A stretch of DNA of 64,000 bases from Megascapheus bottae (GCA_024803745.1 JANJXV010000013.1:9238001-9302000); one strand, 5' to 3'; counted from the first letter of the stretch, positions 1 through 10,920 are shown. Notes: generated from the sequence alone by a model not told the origin. Program-made: numbers and translations.

Positions 1-116
1 TAGGAGATAAGAGTCTCGTAGAGTTTCCTGACAGGGCTGGCTTCAAACTGTGATCTTTCAGATCTCAACCTCCTAACTAGCTAGAATTAAAGACATGAGC
101 CGCTGATGACTGGCTA
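1..116 (-). mobile_element. Family B SINE (B1-like half), cut by the window edge
   Basis: On the minus strand this is the B1/7SL-like half: a 'gagccac..' end, then 'aggaggctgagatct', then 'caaagccagcc'. The same layout occurs in the full copies at 3645 and 48508. Confidence 0.7.
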
Positions 117-834
117 AAAGATGTATATAGATTTAACCAAAACTTTAAAAAGGGGATATATAGATTTAAGCTTCATCTACACCTCTTGTTTGCCCTGTGT
201 CCTTGAACAAGTCTCTCCCGTACCCCAAAATTCAGCTTATCCCTAAAATGAACTTAATAACCGTGCTGCACCAGCATCCCAAGAGAGCTGTGGGAATCAG
301 TTACACCAAAGATAGGAATTGATTATGGCCTGTGATGTACTGTTCACAAATGCTCGTCATGACTTTCGCACCTGACCTAAATGAAGCCAGCAGAGGGCAG
401 AAGTAGGAGGGGTAAGAAGAATAGCTTCATTTAGGCCATCTATGATGGCCTAGCCACAGACAGCTTTGTAAATATACTAAAACTAGATAACTTATTTTAA
501 AAATGAGTAAGAACACCTGAAAAGACTTTGGATTAAAAACTGAGGCTACGCATTGGTGGCTCATGCCTATAATTCTAACTAGCCAAGAGGCTAAGATCTA
601 ATTTATCATGCCCTGGTGTATTTTAGATCTAGCTTCTACATACAAGAGAAAACACCTGCCATTTGTCTCTCTGAGCTTGACTTACCTCATGTAACATGTT
701 TGTTCTAGGTCCATCCATTTCTCTGTAAATGACATAATACTATTCTTTCTGATGCCTAAGACAAAGATTTTTTTTTTCCTTTGGACAGAAATTGATGGGC
801 TGGATAGTGGGGGAGTGGGTAAAATAAATTACAT
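117..834. other. Intronic sequence with one B1-like scrap
   Basis: About 545-615 reads like a truncated + strand B1 left end ('ggtggctcatgcctataatt...gaggctaagatct'). Nothing else is recognisable. Confidence 0.5.
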
Positions 835-960
835 TGGCCATGGTACAGAGCATATGCCAGACACCATTCCAGATGCTTCATGAGCCATTCCTTGAACCAG
901 CTCCACATTTTAAGCAGGAAGTAAGCAAAACATTTCACAGAAGTCTTAGCACAAGGGCAC
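835..960 (-). mobile_element. MIR-like SINE remnant
   Basis: The order 'atatgccagacaccattccagatgcttcatgagcc' then 'cacattttaagcaggaag' follows the antisense 3' half of MIR at heavily diverged level. Confidence 0.45.
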
Positions 961-1119
961 TTGCTGACCAAGATGGCAAACTCCAAGTTTTATGATGAGC
1001 ACCATGTAACTTGGGCAAAAATGTCAAAACACTGATGACTGCAATTGAGTCCTTTCCTCCATTTCTTGATTCACCTCATGAAATGGAGACTATCTTATTA
1101 CTAATATTAATACATTTAT

Positions 1120-1335
1120 ATGTGACTTGCATGATCAGACACAATTCCAAGAAGTTTGTATACCAATTTAATTCTCATAGGGGCTCTCCAATATACTTAT
1201 TATGATTTTGCTTATGGTACATGTAAGGGAACTAAGATCTGGAAAGGTTAAGTCACTTGCACAAGGTCACACTTATACCCAAGCCACTGTGGAAGGATTT
1301 TAGAATTCAAACCCATACCCTCAGGTGCTGGAGTC
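1120..1335 (-). mobile_element. MIR SINE, old
   Basis: The segment contains 'ggaaaggttaagtcacttgcacaaggtcacac' followed by 'attcaaaccca', the antisense MIR core with its usual spacing. Confidence 0.7.
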
Positions 1336-1589
1336 CAGTTCCCAGCCTTGATGCTTACAAAGACTTTTGTCATAAATCTTTCTGGAAGTAGAAGACAGCT
1401 GCTAAGTGTACTTTCCACCTGTTTTGGCTGGAGTAGTAGAAGAACTTGATTCTGTTCCAAAAACCCTTGGCTGAAAGTTATGCCCAGTCAGAACACAAAT
1501 GGCTCACATTTCAGGAGCACTGTATGTCATTTTTAGAGGACTTTTCTGCCAGGTGTAGTAGTGGTAATGATTTTCCTGCTGTCATACCA

Positions 1590-1720
1590 TGTTTTCTAGT
1601 TCTCAGAGCACCTTTATTTGCATGTTCTCATTAAGTCCTGAACCAGCCCTGAGAGGAGGGTGAAGCAAAGAATATCATTTGTCAACTAACATGAAGAGCC
1701 CAGAAAAGTACAGACACCTG
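1590..1720 (-). mobile_element. MIR-like remnant
   Basis: 'ttctcattaagtcctgaaccagccctgagaggaggg' matches the antisense MIR 3' part in order. It is strongly diverged. Confidence 0.45.
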
Positions 1721-2049
1721 CTCTATGTGACTCAGTCCCTCTGTGGGTAGCTGTGTCTCAGTCTCCTTCTGTCGATCAGCTTTGTCAGTGAGTTCCAAGG
1801 TCAGGCTAAAAAAGGAGCCAGAGAACCATGACCCCTTCTGTCAGCCTTGGATGCCAAGGTCATATGCCATCCAATAATAATAAATAAATTCTGGATCATC
1901 CAAGATTTTCATTTACTTCTATTCTTAAATATCATCAAGTGACACTAAATCCACAGGGGGGAAAAAACTTATAATCTTCCCTTTTCTCTATTTCTCTGCT
2001 GCATCTACAGATCTCAGCTTCAGTTTTATTTCTATAAAAATACTTACTA
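1721..2049. other. Intronic sequence, nothing recognised
   Basis: No gene, repeat family or conserved motif stood out in this stretch. Confidence 0.5.
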
Positions 2050-2208
2050 TGGGCCAGGAGTTTGACCTAGTGGTAGACTGCTTGCCTAGCATGCACGAAG
2101 ACCCGGGTTCAATTCCTTGGTACCACATACATAGAAAAAGCCAGAAATTGCACTGTGTGAGAAAGCCCAAGGATATTGCTCAGCTCAAGCCTAGGACTGG
2201 CCAATATT
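2050..2208 (+). mobile_element. Family A composite SINE (ID-like dimer), right unit shortened
   Basis: The left unit has A box 'cctagtggtagactgcttgcc' and B box 'gggttcaattcc'. The linker 'accacatacatagaaaaagccaga' follows, then a right unit missing its central part. It ends in an (AT)n tract at about 2213-2237. Confidence 0.85.
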
Positions 2209-2209
2209 A

Positions 2210-2238
2210 TACATACATATATATATATATATATATTA
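2210..2238. repeat. (AT)n microsatellite
   Basis: Alternating AT run at the tail of the SINE before it, possibly grown from that tail. Confidence 0.9.
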
Positions 2239-2242
2239 ACTA

Positions 2243-2404
2243 TGGCCAGGAACATAGCCTAGTTGTAGTGTGCTTGCCTAGTATGCACAAAACCCTTGGT
2301 TCAATTTCTTGGCACCACATACACAGAAAAAGCTGGAAGTGGTGTTTTGGCTCAAGGGCCTTGAGAATGCCTAGGCCCTTAGTTCAATCCCCAGGACTAG
2401 CAAA
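2243..2404 (+). mobile_element. Family A composite SINE, diverged
   Basis: Same left unit, linker and shortened right unit as the copy at 2050, with more substitutions. The two lie head to tail, so a second insertion or a local duplication are both possible. Confidence 0.8.
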
Positions 2405-2586
2405 TGTATATACACTGAATTTCTTTCATATATAACAAAGAGAATTTATAACAAATGTAAACAGTTTAAAGAATGATGAAAAACTCTGGTGGCCCTACTG
2501 CTCACCTCCGAAGCCCTGAGTCTGCTGTCACTCTTCCCCTGTCCCACATTACAATCCCCCTAAATATACGGCTGCTTTTTGCCATA

Positions 2587-2589
2587 TAC

Positions 2590-2620
<31 letters not shown>
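2587..2620. repeat. (TA)n microsatellite
   Basis: TA dinucleotide run broken by a few TACATA units, next to the start of a minus-strand SINE. Confidence 0.9.
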
Positions 2621-2842
2621 AGTACTGGGTCTTGAACTAGGGCCTCATACTCTTGCTCAGCATTTTCTTTTAACAGATGGTGCACTACCATTTTAGCCAT
2701 CTCTCTCCAGTTCCATTTATGTGCTGATGAATTGGCACTAAGAATCTCTCAGTTTTGTCTACCCAGCCTGATTTTGAACCACACTTCTCAGATCTCAGGC
2801 TCCTGAATATGTGAGATTGTCAGACATGAGCCACTAGTCCCC
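2621..2842 (-). mobile_element. Family B composite SINE
   Basis: In antisense it reads right unit ('actgggtcttgaactagggcc'), then 'aattggcactaagaatctc', then the B1 part with 'gagccac'. It is old and diverged. Confidence 0.65.
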
Positions 2843-2911
2843 AGTGATTCCTTCCTTCCTTTCTTTAGAATTCTGAACTGCTTTCCAATCCTCTCCAAGA
2901 GAAGCCTTCTT

Positions 2912-2998
2912 GGGTGAGGATATGCCCGAGTGGTAGAGCTTGCCTGATGCTCTCAAGGTCCTAGATTCTATCCCTGCCCAGCACCACAAGAAAAATAA
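2912..2998 (+). mobile_element. ID-like SINE monomer
   Basis: The A-box-like 'gcccgagtggtagagcttgcc', the B-box-like 'aggtcctagattctatccc' and an A-rich end fit a solitary tRNA-Ala/ID unit. A purine-rich tract follows at about 2986-3052. Confidence 0.6.
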
Positions 2999-3212
2999 AG
3001 GGAGGGGGGGGGAAGCAGAGAGAGGAAGGAAAGGAAACGAGAAAGGAAAGACATAAAGTATATAAAAGTACTCTCCAGGTCACATGCCTCTTAGCCCTAC
3101 TTACATCTAGCCCTACTTTGGGTCCAACATGATCTGTTCCTGGGATGGGCCTCGAGTAAAGGGAAAACAGACTGATTCCTTTCACAAATAGAAGCACTGG
3201 GGAATTAGAGAC

Positions 3213-3372
3213 ACTTGTACTAACTACCAGACTTCTATATATTGGGGAGCAGCAGAAGGAATTTCTTTATAGACTTACTCCATTAGTCAGCTAATGTACT
3301 AAATGCCCAGACTTCTATATATTGGGGAGCAGCAGAAGGAATTTCTTTGTAGACTTACTCCATTAGTCAGCT
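3213..3372 (+). repeat. 80-bp direct tandem duplication, two copies
   Basis: 3227-3292 and 3307-3372 are the same 66 bases with one mismatch (3269 A, 3349 G). Weaker similarity runs through the spacer, giving a period of about 80. The near identity means the duplication is recent. Confidence 0.95.
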
Positions 3373-3429
3373 GGAACAAATCTTCTCCTTACAAGGAGTC
3401 CTGAACTGGAGAGGGACTTGGATTTGCAA

Positions 3430-3560
3430 TGACAGGGCATTTACTCCATAAATACTGGCTGAGCACTGACTATGTGCAAAGCAACCTCATGAGTTCAGGG
3501 GATGATGTAAACAGAAATGAGGTGGACAAATTCCTAATCTGTAGGTGTTTTCTCTCTACA
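3430..3560 (+). mobile_element. L2-like 3' fragment
   Basis: 'ataaatactggctgagcactgactatgtgcaaagc' followed by 'gatgatgtaaacagaaatgaggtggacaaattcc' follows the L2 tail pattern (gagcacctactatgtgcc...). Diverged. Confidence 0.5.
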
Positions 3561-3644
3561 GAAGGTATTGTTTCCATCCTACAACTGGCTCTGGTCTTCC
3601 TTTTGCCATTATAATGTACTCACCATTAAAAGATGATGTAGGGA

Positions 3645-3873
3645 GCTAGGTGCCGGTGGCACACACCTATAATCCTAGCTACTCGGGAGGCTGAGATCTG
3701 AGGATTGCAGTTCAAAGCCAGCCTGGGCACAAAAGTCCGTGAAACTCTTATCTCCAATTAACTACCAGAAAACCGGAAGTGGTGCTATGGCTCCAGTGGT
3801 AATGCTAGCCTTGAGCTGAAGAACTCAGGTACAACCCCCGGGCCCTGAGTTTAAGCCCTATGACAACAACAAA
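3645..3873 (+). mobile_element. Family B composite SINE, full length with target-site duplication
   Basis: The left B1 part ('cacacacctataatcctagc', 'gggaggctgagatctgagg', 'caaagccagcc') is followed by 'ctcttatctccaattaac' and then the right unit 'ccggaagtggtgctatggctc...gggccctgagtttaagccc' with an ACA-rich tail. The flanking duplication aaaagatgatgtaggga is perfect, at 3628-3644 and 3874-3890. Confidence 0.92.
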
Positions 3874-4082
3874 AAAAGATGATGTAGGGATAACATTAGA
3901 TGATCAGTATGGAAAGGACTTGGAAGAGTTGAGAATACCTATAAGACATAAAACTTGAGCTCATAAAGCTGTGGGTATCCACATCCGTAGTTACCCAAGA
4001 TGGCCACTAGATGGGAGTGGTGTGTAGAAGGGGGGCGGGGAAGCTAAGGGTGGCCAAGTTGTGAATAGCCCAAAATAATTGC

Positions 4083-4174
4083 CTACCTTGTGCTAGATAC
4101 TCTTCTAAATATGTCACCTTTGTCACTTCCATTTGATTCTCAGGGAGAATGTGATTGACTTTCTTATTCCTAGT

Positions 4175-4248
<74 letters not shown>

Positions 4249-4310
4249 GAGGAAAGGTGTATGTAATTGGCCCAGGCTCCATTAATCCAAGAACCAGGCC
4301 AAGATTGCCT
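4083..4310 (-). mobile_element. MIR SINE interrupted by a (GA)n run
   Basis: 'cttgtgctagatactcttctaaatatgtcac' up to 'cctagtttacag' is the antisense MIR 3' half. The core-like remainder follows the GA run. Confidence 0.5.
4179..4245. repeat. (AG)n microsatellite, about 67 bp
   Basis: Uninterrupted AG dinucleotides. The perfect purine/pyrimidine strand split makes H-DNA (triplex) formation possible. Confidence 0.98.
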
Positions 4311-5225
4311 CCATATGAAGTCATTAACCAGAAAACATGACTGCTGCTGAACTGTTGTGAACAATGGCTCCCCATTCGTGTGGCCATAAATAGCTTCACA
4401 AATGAGAACCAAAAAGCCACCCCATAATTAAAACCTCTATGGGTGCCCAAACGGGATGCAATATAGGTGTTTATTATGCAGATAGAAAAGGTATCAGCTG
4501 ACAAGAGCCACCTGCTGGCAGCCAGGCCATCTGTAGACTCTGTCAGAAAAATGATGGAAACAACTATGGTTATTACCAAATTGGGCTTGACATAAGCATT
4601 ACCAAAAAGGGCTTGAGGACCCAGCTTTAAACAGCACTGGAAAAAAAAACTAGGCTCAGTGGTTTTGAAACAACCCTTGAGAAATTCAAGTTCAAGTTCA
4701 CAAGGCAAGGAGGACCTGCATGCAGTATTTCCAGTGGCTACCTAGTCACTAAGTCCAGCCATGCCATTGTACCCTTCCTTGTTTTATTCCCAGAGGAACA
4801 CACACCTCTGGGAAGGGAAGTAAGAAAGGAAAGAAGACACTGTACATTGACCTTTGTGCACAAGGTCCTTCTGTTTACACCCTGGCAAAGGGCATGACCC
4901 TAGGGAATCGGATGCTCCAGGAAAGACTGCAGGGAGACCTTGCAAATAGCAGAGAGACAAAGGTACTGAGGAAAATTCCAGCAGCTCCCTTAAATGGAGC
5001 CCCTCCCAGGACATGAACCCAAGGTGCTGGAAGAGATGCCTAGGGATGGGACTGCTCAGACCTGAAAAGAGAAGGCTCTTCCATCCTGCTGGCCAGACCA
5101 GATATTTCTATGTGATGCCCCAGGAACCCCTTCGCTACAAGGAGCCAGATTTACATTTGCTCCCATCAAACAGTTTACTGACACGACTATTGCTGTATGA
5201 TTCAGAGAGTTCACCCTTTTTAGGG
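4311..5225. other. Intronic sequence, nothing recognised
   Basis: I see no repeat family or exon. A 97-codon frame at 5013-5306 has no recognisable domain and no splice or codon support. Confidence 0.5.
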
Positions 5226-5320
5226 TGCCCTTTCCGTTCTCACTTTATGGTTGAAGAATCAGAGGTCAGAGTTCACTCATTTCTCCAAGTTCTAATGCTG
5301 AGATGAGAATTCACATCTCT
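5226..5320 (-). mobile_element. MIR-like remnant
   Basis: 'tttatggttgaagaatcagaggtcagagttcactcatttctccaagttc...gagaattcacatc' follows the antisense MIR core. Confidence 0.5.
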
Positions 5321-6793
5321 CTCACTGTCACCACACACTGAAATTATCTGAAAATGGTAATGATATGTTCCTGGAATTCTTGATGGTGGTGTAGTAGAAC
5401 TTGTGATCCTCAATTGACAGATAAAGGGTCTTAGCCCCAACGAGGCCTATCACTAAATACAGACTTGAGTCTTCAAGAATGATACTCTTTCCACTCCTCT
5501 TTCTTGCAAGAGCAAGCTCCATGCTCTGGAGGCTAGAAGCAAGTCATCCAGCTTTTCTTTGGGGTAAGTCCTCCTTAGGCAAATGGTTGGAAGAAGGAGG
5601 CAACCACTAAGGGACCCCTTTTTCTACAACAGGTTGTTTGACTTGTACTGATTGGCCTGTACACAGGCAAGTGCTTCCCTCAGAGCACCTTCCTGGGAGC
5701 ACTTTCCTGGGAGTGATGAGCAGGACTGGGAGATGTGCAGGGGGAGCAGGAACAGAGGCCATTTGCAGAATCCTCAAGGCAAAGCCAGGGGTTGTGCTAG
5801 GAGGAGAGGGAAGCCAGGAGAGATAAGCTCAGAGCTGGGGACAATGTGTTCAAATGGCCCTGTGACAGATGTTCTCCTGATGCAGTGGGGGTGTGACCAC
5901 CAGAGCCACACGTGAAAGTTTGGAGAGGCAAACAAATGACCATCGGCAGTGCAGACCAGGAAAACAACACCATCCCAGGAAAAGACAGCTGTGTGACTTG
6001 TGACCAATGCACGTCCCTTTCTGACTGTGATTCATTCTCTGACACTTTTACTGACTGAGATAAACACTTCCCCTCCCTACTAACCCCTGCCAGTTGGGTT
6101 AGTCATAGACCAGTGGTCTGGTTTGCTGGATCCTCTGGGTATGTGTGAGCCTCCCTTGCTCACCCACACTAGATCTGCTCATTCAGTTTCAGTTCAACTG
6201 GTGGTCACTTACCAGAACTTCATATCCATCTTTATCCTGACTGAAGAACAGCCAAAATGTGAAAAAAATCTCAGTGTACATGTGTGTGGGGGGGGGGGGG
6301 TGAAGGTAGGAATATTGCCCCTTCTAAACCAAGGAGATCAAGTGGTGTGGAGACACATGGTGCAGGGAGGTGGGAAGTGCCATCCAGACTGTGATGTGTT
6401 TACTTTGTTTCCAGGATAAAATGGTATTCTCTTTTCCTGTGTGTTTTGTGAGAAGCAATTCCTTTAGTGTGTTTTGAAGTGGCCACAAATACAACGTGGA
6501 TTCTGCGTGGTGAATTTATCAGAAATTTCCATTTTCTAATGGCTATTCTCCATGGGAATGCAAAAGGGGCCCCTAGGACAGTGGCCTACCCTCTGCCAGT
6601 CAGCTGCCTCAGTTTTCTCTTGAGGAGTCCAGAGCTCCTTTCTTAATTCAAAGGCTGTTTTTAAGGACTACGTGAGACAAGACGATGATGAATATAGTAG
6701 CTTTTTCACTTAGCACATTCTGAATAAATATTAGTAATTGCTAATATTAAATTTGCCATTTAAATTGTATTAATCACACCCAAGACCAGATTT
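5321..6793. other. Intronic sequence with a G-run at 6287-6300
   Basis: There is no gene or clear repeat. Overlapping open frames on both strands near 5638-6045 reflect GC-rich sequence without stops and are not supported as coding. Confidence 0.5.
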
Positions 6794-6816
6794 TGTGTGT
6801 GTGTGTGTGTGTGTGT

Positions 6817-6854
<38 letters not shown>
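6794..6854. repeat. Compound (GT)n-(GA)n microsatellite
   Basis: (TG)n from 6794 to 6817 is joined directly to (GA)n from 6820 to 6854. A short CA/CG-rich patch follows to about 6895. Confidence 0.97.
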
Positions 6855-6858
<4 letters not shown>

Positions 6859-7560
6859 AATGCACACACATGCGCATGCACACACAGCCACACAAGAATT
6901 GGTCTTCCCAGAAAAGGGATTTCAAATGTGTGAGAAAGGAGCAGATTGTTCCCTTAGAGATTGGAATATCCTGGGAAAATTTCTATAAGTTGTTGAAAAA
7001 CATCTTCTCATTGCCAGAATATTCCACGGAACAGAAGGGACATCAGCCAGTGGCCCAGCTGCGGGCTTTACTGGGCTGAGGGTCCATATGTTTGGCTGGC
7101 TTTGTCCTTCTGGTATCCCAGCCTTACAGGGTGGGGGAGACATCTCCTGAGGAGTGGCTGTTCTGGGTGCCTTCCAGGAAGCTGCTTTGTCTGAAAGAAA
7201 TAGATGGCATAGGGGAATCCCAGAATGCCCCGGGAACTGGTGCTTTCCAAGTGGGGTGGGCCTGATAGAATGAACAGGGTGTTCCCTAGAGTTCAGAGCT
7301 TCTTGGGGTGAGTTTTCATGCCAGTGAGCTGCATCTGCCAGTTCCCCCCCACAATTGTGTCACCAGCTCCTGATTAAGTCAACAGGACTTGCTTCACGCT
7401 GCCAACCCCAAGCTGAGCACCAAAGGAAGCAGGGCCATGGGGGCAGTGACAAATTGCTAATTGCTTACCAGGAAACCATGCCAGAGTGTTTTCCAGGAAA
7501 GATTGATACCAGTGCAGGTCCTTGAGTAAGGTAGGTAAACAGTCCCTTCATTTTGAAAAA
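6855..7560. other. Intronic sequence, nothing recognised
   Basis: Mostly unique-looking sequence. A small 'aattgctaattgc' patch near 7452 is homeobox-like but isolated. Confidence 0.45.
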
Positions 7561-7564
7561 CAGC

Positions 7565-7660
7565 ACAGAACAACCAGAGAGGATAAGACAATTGTGGGAA
7601 GTCACACAGCTGCTAAGAAGCAATGCTGGAACCCTAATCTAGCTTCTGGCTCATGCATGT
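7565..7660 (-). mobile_element. MIR SINE remnant
   Basis: 'gtgggaagtcacacagctgctaagaagcaatgctggaaccctaatc' is the antisense MIR core. Confidence 0.65.
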
Positions 7661-9284
7661 AACCTCAACACGTGCCATAACAATTATGTGGTGCATCACA
7701 GATCCTCATTGGGCTAATCTAGGCTAGCCCATTATTAAAAGACTAAGAAAGCATAGGGAGGCTAGAAGTAAAGGGAGCCCCAGTGATTCCGCTTCCTCAC
7801 TAGCTGGGGATCGTTTACTCCTCTGAGCATCTACAAATCAGATAAACATACTTTTCCAGGTTACTAAAATAGTGATAACAGACAGATGGAGAAATCTTCA
7901 GGGCAGGTTATCTGTAAAGCGCCAATGGCACAGGCCTTGCACACTGTGAAGAAGTCCTGGTGTCTGGGAACCCTGGGGAGACTGCTTCCCTCACATCAGG
8001 AAGGTCAAGTTGGTCAACTTTAGGGATCTCAAAGAGGCTCTGGGAGGGGAGCAGCCTGGTCTCTCAGAGCTTCTGAGAAGGTGTGGGCACAGCTGTGTCA
8101 TAGGATCCCATCTGGTGTTATAAACTCCCCTAGGCTGAGGCTGCCATCTCCCCCATCATCAGCTCATGGAAAAACATGGAGGAATGTACAGCTCTGTGCC
8201 CCTTTTCTTGGAGTCAGGGAAGATTCATGGGCTGTTGGGTACTGCTGAAGGAGGCAGTATGCAAAAAAAAGTAGGAGTGAGTGTTACAGCTGAGTTGTCC
8301 CTACCTGAGGTGTCACACCTGTGCGCTCTGGGCTTCCATGACCCCTTAGCAAAAGGGGAGTCCTGCCTCCACTCGAACTCCACTTCAAGAGTGGCCTGGC
8401 CCTGGCCCTGCCTCTATCAGGTAGCTGTCTGTGGGGCTGATGGAATGGATCAAGGTTCTGACTCCAGTCCTTTGACCCCTCCTGGGCCATGGGGGGCTGA
8501 TGCAGGTCTAATCAATAAACCCCAGTAAGCTAAATCACAGATCTGGGACAGCCTGGAGCCACTGGAGGCCCCATAAATCAGGCCCAGCCCTTGATGCCTC
8601 TGCAGGCTCCCTGGGAGAGCAGAACAGCCTGGTCTTACAGCAGGAGTACCTCCTCCTAGCTGAGAGTCCAGGGGGTGACTTACACAGGCCTCTGCCCATC
8701 CTGGTAGGGGGAAGCCCAGAAGGAATGAGTTTGCCCTCTGACCCACCTCCCAGCAGAGAGAGAAGGAAATAGACAGAGGTGTCCTGGAGGAGTCATCTCT
8801 CTCCACGTCTGTGAGTCTGTGAGGACACCCTCTCCTACTTGCCACCCATTCTGGAATTTGACCTTCCTTGCAGAGAAGATTCAGCTCTTGTTTTTGAAAA
8901 AGAGAAAAAAAAGGAGAAACCCTTCCAAAGCATCCCGAGAAAGAGACATCATAAATGGCTCAGGGACCACGTCTTAGCTCTACTGCTCACTAGCCTGTGG
9001 CCTCAAGTTTCACTCTCTTTACCTGTCACAGGAGCTGAGTAGATGGCACAGGTATGGGACCAGTGGGCAAGATGAGTGAGTTAGCAGACGTGAAGCACCC
9101 TGCCCCCTCACCATCACCTACACTAGACACTCAGAGAATGCTTTCTCCCTCCTTGCTCCTTTGTCAATCCAAAGGCCCATTCCCCATGCTTGGTCTACTG
9201 AACAGGCTTGCCTTAAAGGGATCGCTGAAGTAGTCCTTCGTTATCATCAGCTTCCAGACCACCAGCGGCAATGGAGGCCTGCCT
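7661..9284. other. Intronic sequence, nothing recognised
   Basis: This is 1.6 kb, moderately GC-rich, with no repeat I can name. The overlapping frames at 8166-8845 are on both strands and show no family resemblance. Confidence 0.5.
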
Positions 9285-9655
9285 CAAGGAAAATGTTCGG
9301 TGTGTGTATTGCCCAATCCATTAGCCACCTTTGGCTACTATACTTTTGAAATGTGACTAGTGGGGCCAGGAGTGTGGCCTAGTGGTAGAGTGCTTGCCTG
9401 GCATGCATGAAGCCCTGAGTTCAATTCCTGGATAACACATACACAAAAAAGCCAAGTGTGGCACTGTGGTTCAAGTGGTAGAGTACTAGTCTTGAGAAAG
9501 CCCAAGGATAGTGCTCAGGCCCTGAGTTCAAGCCCCAGGACTAGAAAAAAAAAATGTGACTGGTACAACTGAGGATCTGACTTTTAATTCAGTAATTTAA
9601 TGGGCAATTTAAAAATAACAAGCTGCATGTAGCTGGTGGTTACCATGGTCGACCA
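9285..9655. mobile_element. MER58-like hAT DNA transposon remnant, split by a SINE
   Basis: 'gtattgcccaatccattagccacctttggctac...gaaatgtgactagt' before the SINE continues after it as 'tgtgactggtacaactgagg...tttaattcagtaatttaat...gctggtggttacc'. This is the layout of the non-autonomous MER58-type elements. The family name is from memory. Confidence 0.6.
9362..9551 (+). mobile_element. Family A composite SINE inside the MER58-like element
   Basis: Complete left unit, linker and right unit with a poly-A end. The target duplication is (a)atgtgact(a/g)gt at 9351-9361 and 9553-9563, with one mismatch. Confidence 0.92.
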
Positions 9656-9689
9656 CAACAAAGGACTTGGAGACTTGGCTCAGTATTAG

Positions 9690-9765
9690 CCAAAGTATAT
9701 GACCTTGGACAAATCTTCTGGTTCTACCCACGGCATTCCCAATTTCCTCATCTGTAATGAAAGTC
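9690..9765 (+). mobile_element. MIR SINE remnant
   Basis: 'gaccttggacaaatcttctggttc' followed by 'tttcctcatctgtaatgaaag' is the sense MIR core. Confidence 0.6.
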
Positions 9766-10021
9766 TGTTAACAATGAAGAGTAATGTGTCTTATTTAGTA
9801 TATATCTAGAGATACCACAGGCTCATTATGCTTCTTCGATGCTTATCGCATTGAAAGCAATAAAAATGCTGGGAGAAAACATGGGTCCTGTCTGTAGGAC
9901 ATTTGATTGTACTTATGAGACAGAGATATGGTGAGGGGTGGGGAAGGAGAAGGAAGTACAGGTTCCAACCTGCCCCTAGAATTCTCTAAACTATCTATTT
10001 TTGGTTTTTGTTTAGCTTTGT

Positions 10022-10207
10022 TTTACCAGACCTGGGCTCGAATTCACAGCCTGAGAACTGTCCTTGGGCATTCTCAAGGCTAGCTCCCTATCCCTTGAGC
10101 CACGGCACCACTTCCAGCTTTTTCTGTGTATGTGGTACTGAGGAATTGAACCCAGGGCTTTGTGCATGCTAGACAAGCACTCATACCATTAGGTCATGCT
10201 CCTGGCC
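10022..10207 (-). mobile_element. Family A composite SINE
   Basis: Antisense copy with right unit, linker 'ctttttctgtgtatgtggtac' and left unit ending 'gcatgctagacaagcactcataccattaggtcatgctcctggcccc'. Confidence 0.9.
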
Positions 10208-10780
10208 CCTCTCTAAGCTATCTTGACGCTGGCTTGGGGATCCCTCTTCTTTGCTGCCATAGCTTCTAGTATATCATTTACCCTAAGGACCTAAGTCCCA
10301 TCTACATCTATGAGGCTTGGAAGCTCAGGGATTGGGATGGAGTTGAGAAGGATGGACACAGAGAACAAAAGGTCCATCCCTTCCCTCCCTCCAAGGGCCA
10401 CCATCCTTTAGACAAGATAGATGTCCAAATAAATAATGGACAAATTGCCATGCACCAAACTGATATATACAGGAGCAGTGGCCTGAGAAGTGACAGGACT
10501 CGGAAGCAAATGAATTAGGTGCCAGACGAAACTCCAGAGGACATGGGCCTGACTTCCAAGGAAGGAAGGCATCAGCTGCAGCCATGCAGAGGAGGGGTTC
10601 AGGTAGAGGGCAGTGGCTGTGCAAGGTTGGGAACCAGGGAAGACACGCTGACAAGCCAATGTGTCATTAAGTAATAGATACGTGAGGAACAAGTGGAAGT
10701 GAGACAGGCTAGGGAACCACAGGCCTCAGGTGTGAAGGGCCGTGTTGGCTTTCTTGGGTTCAGTCAGTCAAACCGATGTC
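10208..10780. other. Intronic sequence, nothing recognised
   Basis: Two overlapping minus-strand frames (10325-10692) lack any family resemblance. Confidence 0.5.
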
Positions 10781-10782
10781 AT

Positions 10783-10920
10783 AGCATTCACCTGCAAGTC
10801 TCAAAGCAGATTGGGGTAGATTTGATTTAGTGGAGCCTGAGATTCTGCATTTTTAATAAGCTCCCAAAGGATGGTGAGGTCACTAGTCTGGGGACCACAC
10901 TTGGAGTAGACAATTGGGAG
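10783..10920 (+). mobile_element. MER20-like hAT DNA transposon remnant
   Basis: 'ggagcctgagattctgcatttttaataagctccc...ctagtctggggaccacacttggagtag' matches the MER20 pattern (tgattctgcatttctaacaagctcccaggtg...gggaccacactttgag) in order. Confidence 0.7.

Noticed and set aside
2049..2435. 128-codon plus frame
   Set aside because: It is two family A SINEs and an AT run. The same peptide pieces (e.g. WYHIHRKS) recur wherever the SINE lies in that frame.
3213..3372. Direct repeats as a CRISPR-like array
   Set aside because: There are only two 66-base copies in a mammalian intron, with no array structure.
4170..4708. Minus-strand frames ending in a long Ser-Leu repeat
   Set aside because: The repeat is the (AG)n microsatellite read in antisense; no protein family.
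5638..6045. Cluster of overlapping frames
   Set aside because: Same reasoning: opposed frames in low-stop sequence without family resemblance.
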